Shown piece after piece: positions 1-11,377 of a stretch of DNA of 64,000 nucleotides. Source of the stretch: Climacteris rufus (lineage: Eukaryota > Chordata > Aves > Passeriformes > Climacteridae); assembly GCA_013398175.1 (NCBI GenBank), contig VZRZ01003209.1, forward strand, positions 161,704-225,703, given 5' to 3'. A program made the translations under genes and the position numbers. The notes below the pieces were generated by a model. That model was not told the DNA's origin. It worked only from the letters and a program-made list of their open reading frames with translations, and did not search any database. Each line of letters starts with the position of its first letter. The stretch's first letter is position 1.

Positions 1-3000
1 TAAATATCAATTTGCATGCCCATTACGAGGTTTTGCAAGCGTAATATGTGCAAAAGCATTTATGTCAGGCACAGTGAGTATGCCTATAAATCTTGAAAGC
101 AAATGTTAAGAACAAAGACATGTTTGAAGTTCTGAATATATGGGGAAGCGGGTTGCTTAATGAGCAGCACAGGGCTTGAATGCTTCCAACCTTATTTCCT
201 TTATGTTTTTGTACTGTTGTTGTCACAGTGTTTGAACTTTTCAGATGGTATCCTGTGTGAAATCCCTGCCATTTTTAACAGATCTGCTTTCCCTTTCTTT
301 CATCTCCCTCTTGGAAGGAAGAAGGGGCATTAGCTGTGCATTTTAACACTTTTTTTTTATCTGTTACTGAACATGAGCAAGCCACTTCCTCCATGACACA
401 GAGTTTGTGGATATTCAATTAAACTTTCTTCCTAGGTCACCATTTCTGTTCCTGTGCTGGGCCCTCTGTTCCCAAGTTGCAACAGTTTGTGGAGTTGTAA
501 TATGATCTGGAGGAGAGAACAAGTGTGGGCTAAAAAGAAAAAATTGCTATTAAAATGTAGATTAGTTCCCATATGCATAAAGGTGACTTCTCCCACTATA
601 CAGATACATAAATATAATTGAAGGGCAAGAGACTATGTGACAAAGTAAACATTTCTGTCAGAGGTTGTTTCACCTTTAAATGTTTGTTTCACTGTAAAAC
701 TATCATCTTGCAGAAGGATTCATGAGGGTTCTGCATATCCAAGTATTGTGAGTACGACTGTACACAAACAAGGGGATCTAATTACCACTTTTCCAATAAA
801 TAGATTTCTGGTAACAAGTATGAGTGCAGAGAAAAATAGTCTTATATTTACCTTGAAGTTTAATAAGGATTTGCAGCCATTGAACCTATATGAAAAAATA
901 TATGAATATAGCAATGTATAAATACTATACAGCTTGTGTTAAAAAAAAAAAAAATTGGGCAGCTGAATTCATTGCTGTCATTTTTATCCAGCTGAATTTG
1001 GCAGACCATCTGAGAGGAAATTACAGTGACCAATAAGTACTGTAATGAAAGCATGGGTAAGGATAATTATAAAATTCTAATTAAAAATATATGACAGCAT
1101 TGCAACATTTCTAGAATAAAAGCCTACTGTAAAATGAAAAACATGGCAAAAGTCTTTGGACTAAATGTAGTAGAGCCTTTTTTTTTTTTTTTAAACGGAC
1201 TTGGCCAGAGCATAATATGTGGTTTAATTAAATTAAATTCTGTAGCATATATAACCATAATAATTCCAAGCTGAGCAACAAAACTTAAGCATCATAAATC
1301 ATTCAAACAACTAAGTATGTTTAAAATATGAAACTACAGCATACACCTAAAAATGAAAGAAATCACATCATAATAGTTTTAGGTGACTAAATATTCTGCT
1401 AATTGGTAAGAAGCTCTTGAGACTTAAATCACAATTTTTAATACTCTGAAAGAAATTAAAACACTGAGCACTTAGAAAGTACTAAGCTGAGATCATGTAA
1501 GTGTGCAAGGATCTTAAATGCACTGCGATGTGTTTCACAAACAAAAAATGTAGCATTCAGAATTCTGAATATTAAATCTCCCACAAATATAAGAATTGAT
1601 GAAAACCTAAAATTGTCATAACTAAATTTTCTTACAGACACCACTCTTGGCTAAGAATTTTCCGGTTAAAGCAGATCAAATTGTTCAATAAGATGCCAAA
1701 GCATCATGGTAGATCTTGGAACGGATTCATAGGGCAAGAGTGGAAACTTCTGAGAAATCTGGAACAGTCACTGGGCCATACTTCCTTATGTGGTGGGATA
1801 CTATGGAGAAAACAGATAAGTGATATGGAAACTATTTCCTCTTACATTCTTTATAGATAACATTCTTGGTTGAAGAATTCTCCATTGATTTATTATTCTT
1901 TTTTTTTTGTGTATTTTCAGTCATCATAGAAAATGGCGGATTGAATTCAGCATATTATCTCTCTTATGTGGCCAAAGAAGTTACCATTTCCTATTAAATA
2001 CCATTGACTACACCACAAGCATTTAATTTTTGTCAGGCCCTAGATGTGAGCTTGAAATTGATATTAGGTAGAGTTTTCACCTTAACATTTTCCATCCCTC
2101 AGCTCTTTTTTCTTTTTTTAATTCTTGGTTTGTATCTGATTAACTGTGTAAAATACTGCAGAAGGCTACATGAAAGCACAAGTGAGTATATGGTATATGA
2201 CACTTGACCTGAAGTCCTGCAACTATTGTTAAAAAGTCAGTGCTGTGATGTGGCCATTCCGTTGTGTTTTCCGCAGTTTGCTTCGCCTCATGACATGCTC
2301 AAAGTGAGCAAACCCTTCCTGAAGTGTTGCTCTTACTCCCTTGAAATCTCAGGCAGCAAAGCTCATAGTAGTTAGCATCTTCCTTCACATTTGGGAAATA
2401 GATAGCAGAGGATATATTTGGAGATAAGGAGCTTCTGGGAATAAGCTCCATATCATCCCAATATCAGGCCTCAGCTGGTCAGGCAACTCAGGGTATGCTA
2501 TAGCAGGGAGTAGATGTGTTTTCTTCATAGTGGATAACAGAATGAAGGCAGATGGGTTTGCTCTTCCATGTCTTTCAAAACTTTTCAAGGCACTGTAGAG
2601 ATGACCTGAAGCATTCAGTGCCCTCCTGTCTCCCTTGATATGATTAACCACCCTTCCAAAACTCCATAAATCTCATGAAAGCTCTATTTTCAAGATCTGA
2701 AAGGTATTTTTTGTTTTCTATTGCAGATGATTTTAATACTTTCTAACAAAGTAATATTCATACTGTTGGTTTCTGTGCTCTATTTGCTTCAAGTAAATTA
2801 TATATAGACCACTCTCAGAGGTATCTGAGATGGAACTAAGGAACTTTTTATTTTCAGGGAAAATAAAGGAAACTGGGAGATTCGGTGGTGGCAAAAGCAT
2901 ACAGAACTCATCCAACTCCTGTGGAACAAGCCAGAGAAAACCTGTCCCACAGCACTGATTACATTACAAAAGCCCTATAGTTTCTCTCTAGATTCAGTAA

Positions 3001-5224
3001 ATTGCTCAGTATCTGAGAAGACAAGGTATGTGGCCATTCCTCCTTGCTGAGCTAAGAAAACTATTCAAGCTCCCTTCTGTTCATTTTTTCCTTTTAGGTA
3101 TCTGATCAACGGAAGGACTGTGACATGAGAAAATCAATTTCTGATATTCAGAGCTACATGTGAGCTATTACTGAATTCATAATAGCTGTCACACTGCCCA
3201 CGCAGTCCCAGTCATTATGAAGTCAACAGTTTTCATAGCATCCTGTGACTCAAAACATAAACATAGAAATGTTAAAAAGCAATTTAACAAGAGGCCTTTA
3301 CATAATGTATCAGAAAGGAGAAACATTATTTTAGTTAGATTCATAAGCATAAATAAGTGTAAAATTATGTTTGATGGGCTTTTTTTGTGTTGTTGTTCAC
3401 AGGAAGAATAGATTCATCTCATGTAAAAGACAGTGTTGCTTTTAAGTGAAGCTGACACCATTAGCGCTTGGAATTGTTAAAGGTCTCCTGTTATTTAATG
3501 CTGGATTAGAAATACTGGTTATAAATCTGGAATTTTGATAGATTCTACAGAGACTACTAAAAGTCTGAACTGATCTGTAGCATTGCAGCACTCAGCTTAA
3601 CAGTTATATTCACAGAAATTTTTTCACAAAAAAATCACATATGCCTGGGAAGCTATCATGTTAAAGGGCCTTAAGGAGTTTCAAGGGACAATATGTGCTT
3701 TAAATGTGATCTCAAATAATGAAAGTAGGCACAACTCAAAACAAAACAAAAATCTAACAAACAAAAAAAACCACCAAACGCAATTTTACACGTATTTAAG
3801 ATTATGAATCTAGCTAAAATAATGTTTCTTGTTTCTGATCCATTATGTTAACGTCTTGTTAGATTGTTTTTAAAATTTCTTTTCGCTGTTTATGTTTTGA
3901 GCTTCAGTATATATTGCAAAATCACTGTGTCTACATGATTATTTGTAAATTTTCTCCTAATATCTCTCTCATTTGGAACATCAATATTTGTATTTCTAGG
4001 AGTATGTATGGCTATAAAGTAAACTATACTGTTTAGGGTAATCATAGCTTCCTGTTTTCTAAATTGGTTTTCCCATGACAAAAGCATTACTGTAGAATTT
4101 GTATTGCTGCTCTTTGTACAGCAACAAATTGTACTGGTGTCAGGAATATGCATAAGGGGCTTTTTCCTCTATGTATACAAAATGAGTAGTTTTCTTATTT
4201 TCTATTTATCATCCCTAAAAGCAAAACCACTTTCATGTTAGTGCCTTAATGTGGCAAGATAACCAGCAGTGAACCAAACATATTAGGATTTTCCAAGTAC
4301 ATGACTCAGGGCCATTAGATCTGCAAAACCTTCTCCAAGGAGAGATGAAAGTTACCCTGTGACTTCTACTGCTCTTACTGTTAAAGTTTAATATTTCTGT
4401 TCAATCTCTACCCAGAGAAAAGGAAATTAAAATTAAGTATTAAAATCACATTGTAATTCAACAGAAGACCCACATCTGGCTTGTATTCATGTCTTTCAAA
4501 AATTGCAGCCCAGTGTTACAAAGCACAAAGATCCTCCTGAGTGAGATGTTACACTCGTGGAATTCCACAGGAACTTAACCTAAACTGTGATTTGACATAA
4601 TATTTACATAATTCATGTTTTCAGTGACGTTGATGTGGATTTAAATGTAACCTCAATACTTGAAAAAGTTAAGAGGTTTTGAATTATTAAGCTCATACTT
4701 TTATAAGCCCTCTAAAAAATGAAGTAAATAAATTTCCTAGGTACAGACCACAGAGATGGCCTAAGTCATAGATGGCAGTTGTTGACTGCTCTCAATCGTG
4801 ATAGGTAACATAACCTCTTTCTGCAAAACTCAGGTTTTTACAGCTGCTTAATATCTTAATGCAACAGCTTGGAAGATCTCAGTGGCAATCTCTGAGTTTG
4901 CAAAGATGAGTGATGGTTGGGGTGGCTCTTTGTGGATGTTTAAGGAACTTTCTCTCTCCAGTACCTCACACATTCCAAGAAAATTAAACTTCTTGGCCTC
5001 TGGAGCCTGTTGTCTCAGTGGTTCAGGATAGGCAGATAAGAGGATTCCATGTCCTTTTTAGGATCTGAAAAGCAATACATTGCTGATCCGTTCTAGGATT
5101 CAGAAATTAAGATTCTGGTTGCAGACACTGATGAACCACAAAGATGAGCTAGAAAGGGAGAATGAGAATTCTGGGTTAAGGAAGGAGAGGAAGAGAAGCT
5201 GAGACATGGCATAATAAGAACTGG
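1..5224. other. AT-rich intergenic block
   Basis: I see no gene, RNA or recognisable transposon here. Open frames are short (under 90 codons), on both strands, and match no family I know. Homopolymer runs include A14 at 941-954 and a T run near 1178-1192. An A/C-rich stretch lies at 3736-3777. Ancient, highly diverged repeats could be present and missed by eye. Confidence 0.6.
3736..3777. repeat. A/C-rich simple tract (CAAAA/CAAA-type)
   Basis: Run of A with regularly spaced C, in units such as AAAAC and AAAC, ending in ACCACCAAA. It is the complementary form of the T/G-rich tracts seen elsewhere in this window. Confidence 0.7.
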
Positions 5225-6185
5225 CTGAATGGTGCAAACAGAAGGCAGTAGCCAATGCCTTAATTACCAGACATTCAATGACAAGGGGTACTCTGCAAGG
5301 GTCCATATAGGACCAGTACTGATCATCTTCACCAATAGCATAGACAGTAGGGTTGCATGCACCTTCAGTAAGGATGACCCCAAGCTGAGTGGTGCAGTTG
5401 ACACACCTGAAGGATGGAATGCCATCCAGAGGGACGTGGACAGGCTCAAGAAGTGGGCACACAAGAACGTGAGGTTCAACAAGGCCAAGCGCAAGGGGCT
5501 GCACCTGGATCAAAGGAACCTCTGATATCAACACAGGCTGGGGGGTGAAGAGATTAAGAGCAGCCCTAACAAAAGGGCCTTGGGGATGCTGGTGGACATG
5601 AGCTGGCAATGTGCACTTGCAGTCCAGAAATCCAACTGTATCCTGGATTGCATCCAAAGCAGTGTGGCCAGAAGGGTGAAAGTGAGAATTCTGCCTCTCT
5701 GCTCCATTCTGGTGAGACCCCACCTGGAGAGTTGCATCCAGCTCTGGGGTCCCCAGCACAGGATGACACAGACCTATTGGAGTGAGTCCAGAGGATGGAA
5801 CATTTCTTCTACTAAGATAGGCTGAGAGAGTGGAATTGTTCAGCCTGGAGAAGAAAAGGCCCTGGCGAGACCTTTCAGTACCTAAAGGAGACTTACAAGA
5901 AAGATGGGGTGAGACTTTTCAGCAGGGTCTGTTCTGATTGGGCAAGAGGTAATGGTTTTAAATTAAAAGAGGGTAGATTAGACTACATGGAAGTAAGAAT
6001 TTTTTTACAATGAGGGTGGTGAAGCGCTGCCCAGAGAGGTGGTGGATGCCCCTGGAAATATTCAAGGTCAGGGTGTCTGTGGCTTTTAGCAACCTGATCT
6101 GGTTGAATATATCACTGCTCTTTTCAGGGGGGTTGGACTAGATGACCTTTAAAGGTCATTTTCAACCCAAACCAATCTATGACTG
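5225..6185 (+). mobile_element. CR1 LINE, 5'-truncated copy with intact 3' end
   Basis: Chicken-repeat-1 non-LTR retrotransposon. The left part encodes a decayed C-terminal end of ORF2 (reverse transcriptase). From about 5825 comes the usual CR1 downstream segment: TTCAGCCTGGAGAAGA, then the block reading GAGGTGGTGGATGCCCCTGG near 6039, and last the conserved 3' end GGTTGGACTAGATGACC near 6131, followed by the TCAACCCAAACCA motif. Truncation at the 5' end is normal for CR1, because reverse transcription starts at the 3' end. I see no clear target-site duplication, as is usual for CR1. The left boundary is approximate. Confidence 0.93.
5229..5825 (+). pseudogene. CR1 ORF2 (reverse transcriptase) C-terminal remnant
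   Basis: Translation in the frame of 5229 gives the typical CR1 ORF2 C-terminal region: an early TPEGWNAIQRDVDRLKKW block, a RFNKAKRKGLHL block, and after an in-frame TGA at 5523-5525 the continuation GMLVDMSWQCALAVQKSN and LVRPHLESCIQLWGPQH. The segment lies downstream of the polymerase palm motifs, which are absent, so it cannot encode an active enzyme. The same frame stays open on both sides of the stop, so the copy has decayed little by frameshift. The antisense ORFs over this stretch are shadows. Confidence 0.85.
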
Positions 6186-8463
6186 AGGGCCTGCAGGAGG
6201 GGGAAATCCACTGAACAGCTCTTTTCCTTGCCTGTTTGCTGCCTATGCTGAACACCAGCTCTGACCATGCCTTTATAACAAGGTGGTATTTTCAGTATTA
6301 CTGAAATACTTGTCTGAAGTCAGAAACAAATTTTATATCCCAAACTCCACAGTTATCACACTGAGTAAAAAGTTGGGCCAGTACGTTAACATTTTAAAAA
6401 ATGAAGGTGAGGAAAAGCAGTATATCCAGAGAATTGGGATATTTCTCCAGCCATGCTTTCTGTGAAAGTTTGCTGTGATAAAAGGCAAATTTATTTTCCA
6501 GCTGCTTTGCATACCCTAAACTTTTTTTTTTTTAAGAGAATATCGAATTTACTGATACTCTGAAAGGTTGTCATGAGGTATGTACCAGAAACATGGGAAG
6601 GAAATATGTGACTGCTGTATTTAAAGGAAGAAAATATTTTTTTAGAATAAGAGAACTTATGGTAAATAATGAGCACTAAAGTAATAATATGTCTGAAATA
6701 CTGTGTTTTGTGAATGAAGAAAAGAGAGAGAAATCAGACTAAAGTCACACATAGCAGTTGAATAGAAAAATACAATAGAAGCTGTATTTTTTTTCTCATT
6801 ATGATGTAAAGATCTATCTAGTTTCATGAAAAACTATGATCTAATTGTGACCTCAAGGTCAAGTTCTGTAGGCCCTACCTTCAAAGGACTGGCCAAGCAG
6901 TCAGTGTTTTCACCTGAGACAGCTGTACAATAATAGTCTTTGCTCCCAAGATATTTCTGCTATTTAAAATGATAATGCATCCAGCTTATTTAGTGCTATT
7001 ATGTATAGAGAAATATTTTACATTATATTATGAGTATTATGAGGTTTTTAAACTTTACAGGCCTTTTTGCACGAGATGCCCTGTCACAATTTAAAAAGAA
7101 CTGGTTTTGACAGAAAAACAAATTTTCCCAAAATATTTTTTTCACAAAGAAATTTTTCTTTCTGTAAGAAAAGGTTACTTCTGGGAAAAAAAATCCAAGC
7201 CTGAAAACATTTTTTTTTTCATTTTCACCTCCACATATCCATAAACATCTCTGTCAGGAAAACTTTGCAGCTTAATAATGCCAACATGCAATCCTATTTC
7301 ATTCCTCTTCCATAGGTCAACTTTCTCAATGCCTGTAAAACATACATCTCCTTGCCTTGCACCATGAAATTATTCTCAATGCAGTATTGAAATATCTATC
7401 TACATGTACATATGTATAAAATCCAGTCTATTATTGCTTTGTAAATATTACTAAAGAGGAAAAGAAAAAAGGATGTTCACCAATCCCTGTTAAAAAAATA
7501 AATCTAATATACTGGGGGTTTTAGCCTTACCCCTGTGGAGAATGTGAGTGTAAATGAAAAAGGAACTTTGTGTCTATACAAAACATGGAATGTGAAACCT
7601 CTAAAAATTTAAGGAAATGGTTTGGTTTATTTTCCTGGTGAATTATATGTTTTTGCTTCAGGAATTACTTGCATCTCTTTGGTAAACCAGATGAGTTTGA
7701 CTAAGTCTGCTGTCAGTTCAATGACTTTACTAATACTTTAAAGGCTTTAATGTCACTGCACTGAACTGCACAGACTTTAATAGCAGCTTTCAAAAGCAGT
7801 GATGGGTTTGTTCTCAAGCCTGACTTGTCACTTAGGACTGGAGTTCTTGTAAACAAGTTTAGCAGATGTCTATGTAATCACTTCATTCATATAATTCACT
7901 CTGCAGAAGTACTTGTTTCTCCTCAGGAAGGCTGAAAACAGATTATTTGTTTTTGTGTGGGTATGCAGTCATGTAGTAATAGTCCATGGAACAGCACAAC
8001 ATTTGACATAGTGTTTGAAACACAAATCATGTTATCTTGATGATAATATAATCAGAGGAAGTTTAATATATAAATTATGTTTCTAAAACTCACTATAGAC
8101 TTCTTCTCTTCCACCTGCTTCAGTAAAGACACTTGGCAATTGAGGTATTAGTACTTATTCAATTACTTATAAGTTCACTAACCATGTTTAATCAGCAGAG
8201 ATCAGAGAGCAATTAAAATTTATAACAAGTGTCTTCTGATTAGATTTGTATTTATACAAGAGTACTTTTAACTCTGGTAAAGTCTGTAGTCTGGAAAAAA
8301 AGAGAAGAGAAATAAACAAATTAAATAAGAGCAATGTAGTATTGCAGTGATTTTAAGACTTTAATGTGCTACGTATTCATCTTCCTTTGTACTACAAGTC
8401 CCTCCCAAGATGTATTAAAATAATGTAGTAAATCAGGATATTAGAGAGCTTGGCATGGATAGA
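6186..8463. other. AT-rich intergenic block
   Basis: No gene or recognisable repeat. Several short A or T runs occur (for example near 7180-7220). The open frames are short and unconvincing. Confidence 0.55.
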
Positions 8464-8570
8464 CTTTTTCTTTGTTTGCTTTTTTTTTGTTGTTGTTGTT
8501 TGTTTTGGTTTGGTTTGGTGTTTTTGTTTGTTTGTTTTGTTTGGTTGGTTGGTTGGTTTTTGGTTTTTTT
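8464..8570. repeat. T/G-rich simple tract (TTTG/GGTT-type)
   Basis: About 105 bp made almost only of T and G on the + strand, with runs of GTT, TTTGG, GTTT and GGTT units. It generates apparent long frames on both strands that are low-complexity artefacts. Confidence 0.85.
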
Positions 8571-10692
8571 TAGCTCCTCTATGCTTGCTTTTGAATTGCA
8601 TAAAAATAGCTTGGATCTTTGTAAACCTGTATTGGAATCTTTGTCTTTGTGCCACCTTCCAGTGCTGTGAAGGACAATTTATGATATTTTCCCCATCTAT
8701 TTTCTAACTACATTGTATGTCTTCAACTCCTAGACGCACTAGCCTGTTATCAGCACTAGGGCAGAGGTTTACACAGCAGGACACAGTTACTCTAAGGTGC
8801 ACATGAGAATGGAAAGAATTATCCCAACAGCTGCTTTAATTGTACAGTACTGATGGATAATGTGACCTTTCAAGGAATAGACAGTTCGCGAAGACCTCAA
8901 AAATGGTGCTTCTGCTTCCTTGTCTGCAGGAGGTAGATATTTCCCCGTCTGGAGCATCATCATCTCACTTTAGAGCCCTCATCAACAGCATAGTGCTCCT
9001 GCAGCTGGCCTTTCAGGAATCAAATTGTGCTTTTGCTAAAGAGGCAAGAGAAGAGCCAAGTGCAGGATCAACATGTTGGCTGTATGATGGCAGCTGTCTG
9101 TATCCCACAGAGGTCACCTCCAAACACAAGTCATATTGTTTCTCTTTCACTAGAGAAGAGGGAGGATAGCTGGCAAATGTTTTTAACATGTTTCTGCTCC
9201 AGGTTGTGTATGATCTTAGCCACCCAATTACCGCTGGTGTGCTTGGAGCAATAGTAGTAGCTGAGCTGGAAAGGCAGTAATTTAGTATGATGAAAGGTGA
9301 GGTGAAATTCTTATTTTGAAAAGACTTTTCCATTTGACAGGCTACTTCCAGAAGATCTGGAACAAAACATATTTTGCCAAGGATGTGCTGGATGTACAAC
9401 TGGAAGAGGATTGTAATGGTTGATCCTATCTCATCCCAAGGGATTGACACTACTTACTCTTCATTTTGAAGCTCTCCTTCCTCCTCTCCTTTCACAAAAG
9501 CTATGCATTTAATTGTGGGTAAAGTGGAACTCAACAACAGATTATGGCTTGGAAATTCTAAAGTGGAGGATGGGAGTTTTTGAGGGGGAGGAATTATATG
9601 GCAACAAAATCCGCTTCATTAAAATGCCTGCAAGTTTTCGGGGATTTCAAAGAATGTTTTGGCAGCCTGACAAACACAGCCGGTGTAACACACAATGTTG
9701 AAGCAGATTCACATGCACAAAAATGTACTAGCAGGGTCCATACCTGGCACTTCAGCACTACTGGGCTTTGTGACACAAGGCATGAGACCTACAGCACCAC
9801 AGCAGCTGCAGTAAGGGAAAACAGTGCCATGGGGACTCTGCCAGGCACTGCCAGCACAGTCTGGGTGGAAAGGTGCAGTGCTGCAAATAGCAGGCCCCTA
9901 GCATTGCTAAGGTTGAGTACCACAATACCCACCACAGCCATCTTTTCTGACACAGAGACATTACTGGGTAATAGAACATTTGGGGCAGGATAGGATGTGG
10001 CCATGACACTCTGTGACCTCTCCTGCCACATAATGCCAGCAGCCTTAAGCAAATTGAATATACGTGGAAAGGATTCATCAGAAGAGCTTTAAGACAGAGG
10101 AGACTTCACTCTATCTGTTTCCTTCAGTATTTTCTGAGGGTCATGTCCTATCTGATTCTGAGTTAGCATTGCTGTCTTGCCAACACCTAGTTAAAATGGT
10201 TAGAACTTTCTTTAAGAAGAAAATGATAATTGGTTGGATAAATCAATCTCCTTCCCTCTTTGATTTTGCATTGCATCCTAAATCTTCCAAAACTTACAAA
10301 ACTCCTTGTTTGGAACAAAACCTGTTCCAAAACAAAGCAAAAATAAAGAGTCCTCTACAATACTTTCTTGTTTATCCTATTCCTGTTTGCACTGCATTTG
10401 AATCTGTCTAACCTGTGTTCCACATAAGTACTTTATGACAGTGCTCTGGGAAAGAGGGGCTTCTTTAAAGTACAGAACAAGAAAAATAAACTTGTCTCAG
10501 AATTTCACGGATGAGGCTTTCTTATTAACTCAACCTCTTCTGGAAGCTGGAAAAGTGAAATTTTCACTGAAGGTGGCTGTATGGTGTGGGTAGGGTCAGG
10601 GTAATATAAATGTAGACAACAGATTGGTATCTGCAATATTTGGAATAGCTAGCCCTAGGATTTTTCCATGTTTATAGATAATTTTTTCATTC
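8571..10692. other. Intergenic block, unassigned
   Basis: Somewhat higher GC than the surroundings at about 8900-10060. The longest open frame in the window outside repeats is here (9013-9450 on -, 145 codons), but its translation shows no domain, repeat or motif I recognise, and overlapping frames on both strands are of similar length. I do not call a gene. An old diverged repeat is possible. Confidence 0.45.
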
Positions 10693-10698
10693 TCCTAC
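10693..10698 (+). repeat. Target-site duplication TCCTAC, left copy
   Basis: TCCTAC directly precedes the TG start of the LTR and is repeated directly after its CA end at 11372-11377. A 6-bp duplication is usual for alpha- and betaretrovirus-like (ERVK-type) integrases. Confidence 0.85.
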
Positions 10699-11371
10699 TG
10701 CTGTGGTGACCCAGCCCACCTTGGGGCTGAGTGACATCCAATTGGTGGATTTCCCCGTCCAGGACTCCGACCCTGAGGGTGAATCCGAGGGTGAGACCAA
10801 GGTTTAAGGCTACTTCCCACTGGGTGTCCATCTAGCAGCATCTCCCCCTCTCCTTCTAGAAACCTCTCTGTTCCTGTAATGCTATTGGTTTAGACTCCTA
10901 TGTTTATTCATGTATTTCATTGCTTGTGTATTGAGGTCTGGAAAGTTCTGTTCAGTTCGGTTCCTCATTAGTTGATTTAAATACGTTCCTCCCCTAACCC
11001 TTTGTGATTTGTTCCCTGTCACCCCTCATCATTCCCTTATTGGTTTATCCCTTTGTTCCTCCCCTTCTCTGCCCCCGTTTAAAAAGGGGGCTGTAACTGC
11101 TCCCCACTGCCTTTCTCCTTTGCCTCTCCCTCGACTGGAAGCTCTGCCCCTCTGGGTTGGAATAAAGTTGGGACTGTAGGCAAAGAGAAGGTCCCTCTTT
11201 CTTCCTTTACCCTCGCCTGTTGCCTAGCAACACCTTGCAGCAACCAGCCTTCGAACTGAGCTACTTGCAGGCAGCACCAACAGCTGCTGACAGGACTCTG
11301 ATTGACACGCTGCCGGGGCATCAGAACTTGTTGCCTGCCGGGCCACCAGGCGGCTTGCGGTCAGTGCAACA
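10699..11371 (+). mobile_element. Solo LTR of an endogenous retrovirus, ERVK/alpha-like (673 bp)
   Basis: Starts TGCTGTGGTGACC and ends GTGCAACA. The termini TGCTG and CAACA form an imperfect inverted repeat, and the element is bounded by the perfect 6-bp duplication TCCTAC. Inside are ATTGGT (inverted CCAAT) boxes, a TATA-like TTTAAAAA at 11078-11085 and a polyadenylation signal AATAAA at 11161-11166, in the order expected for + orientation. U5 is about 200 bp. No primer binding site or gag/pol sequence adjoins it, so the internal region was lost by recombination between the two LTRs. The family name is not certain; the class is inferred from TSD length. Confidence 0.9.
11078..11166 (+). promoter_or_regulatory. 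LTR core promoter and poly(A) signal
   Basis: TTTAAAAA at 11078-11085 followed 75 bp later by AATAAA at 11161-11166. The spacing fits a U3/R organisation. Whether it is still active is unknown. Confidence 0.5.
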
Positions 11372-11377
11372 TCCTAC

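Noticed and set aside
5100..5759. 219-codon frame on the minus strand
   Set aside because: Antisense shadow of the CR1 ORF2 remnant on the plus strand.
8392..8707. Lys/Thr/Gln-rich and Phe/Val/Cys-rich frames
   Set aside because: Translations of the T/G-rich simple tract at 8464-8570.
9013..9450. 145-codon frame on the minus strand
   Set aside because: No domain, motif or composition typical of a protein. Similar-length frames overlap on the other strand, as expected in a slightly GC-richer stretch.
9580..10078. Overlapping frames of 87-137 codons on both strands
   Set aside because: No recognisable product; overlapping open frames on opposite strands reflect low stop-codon density.
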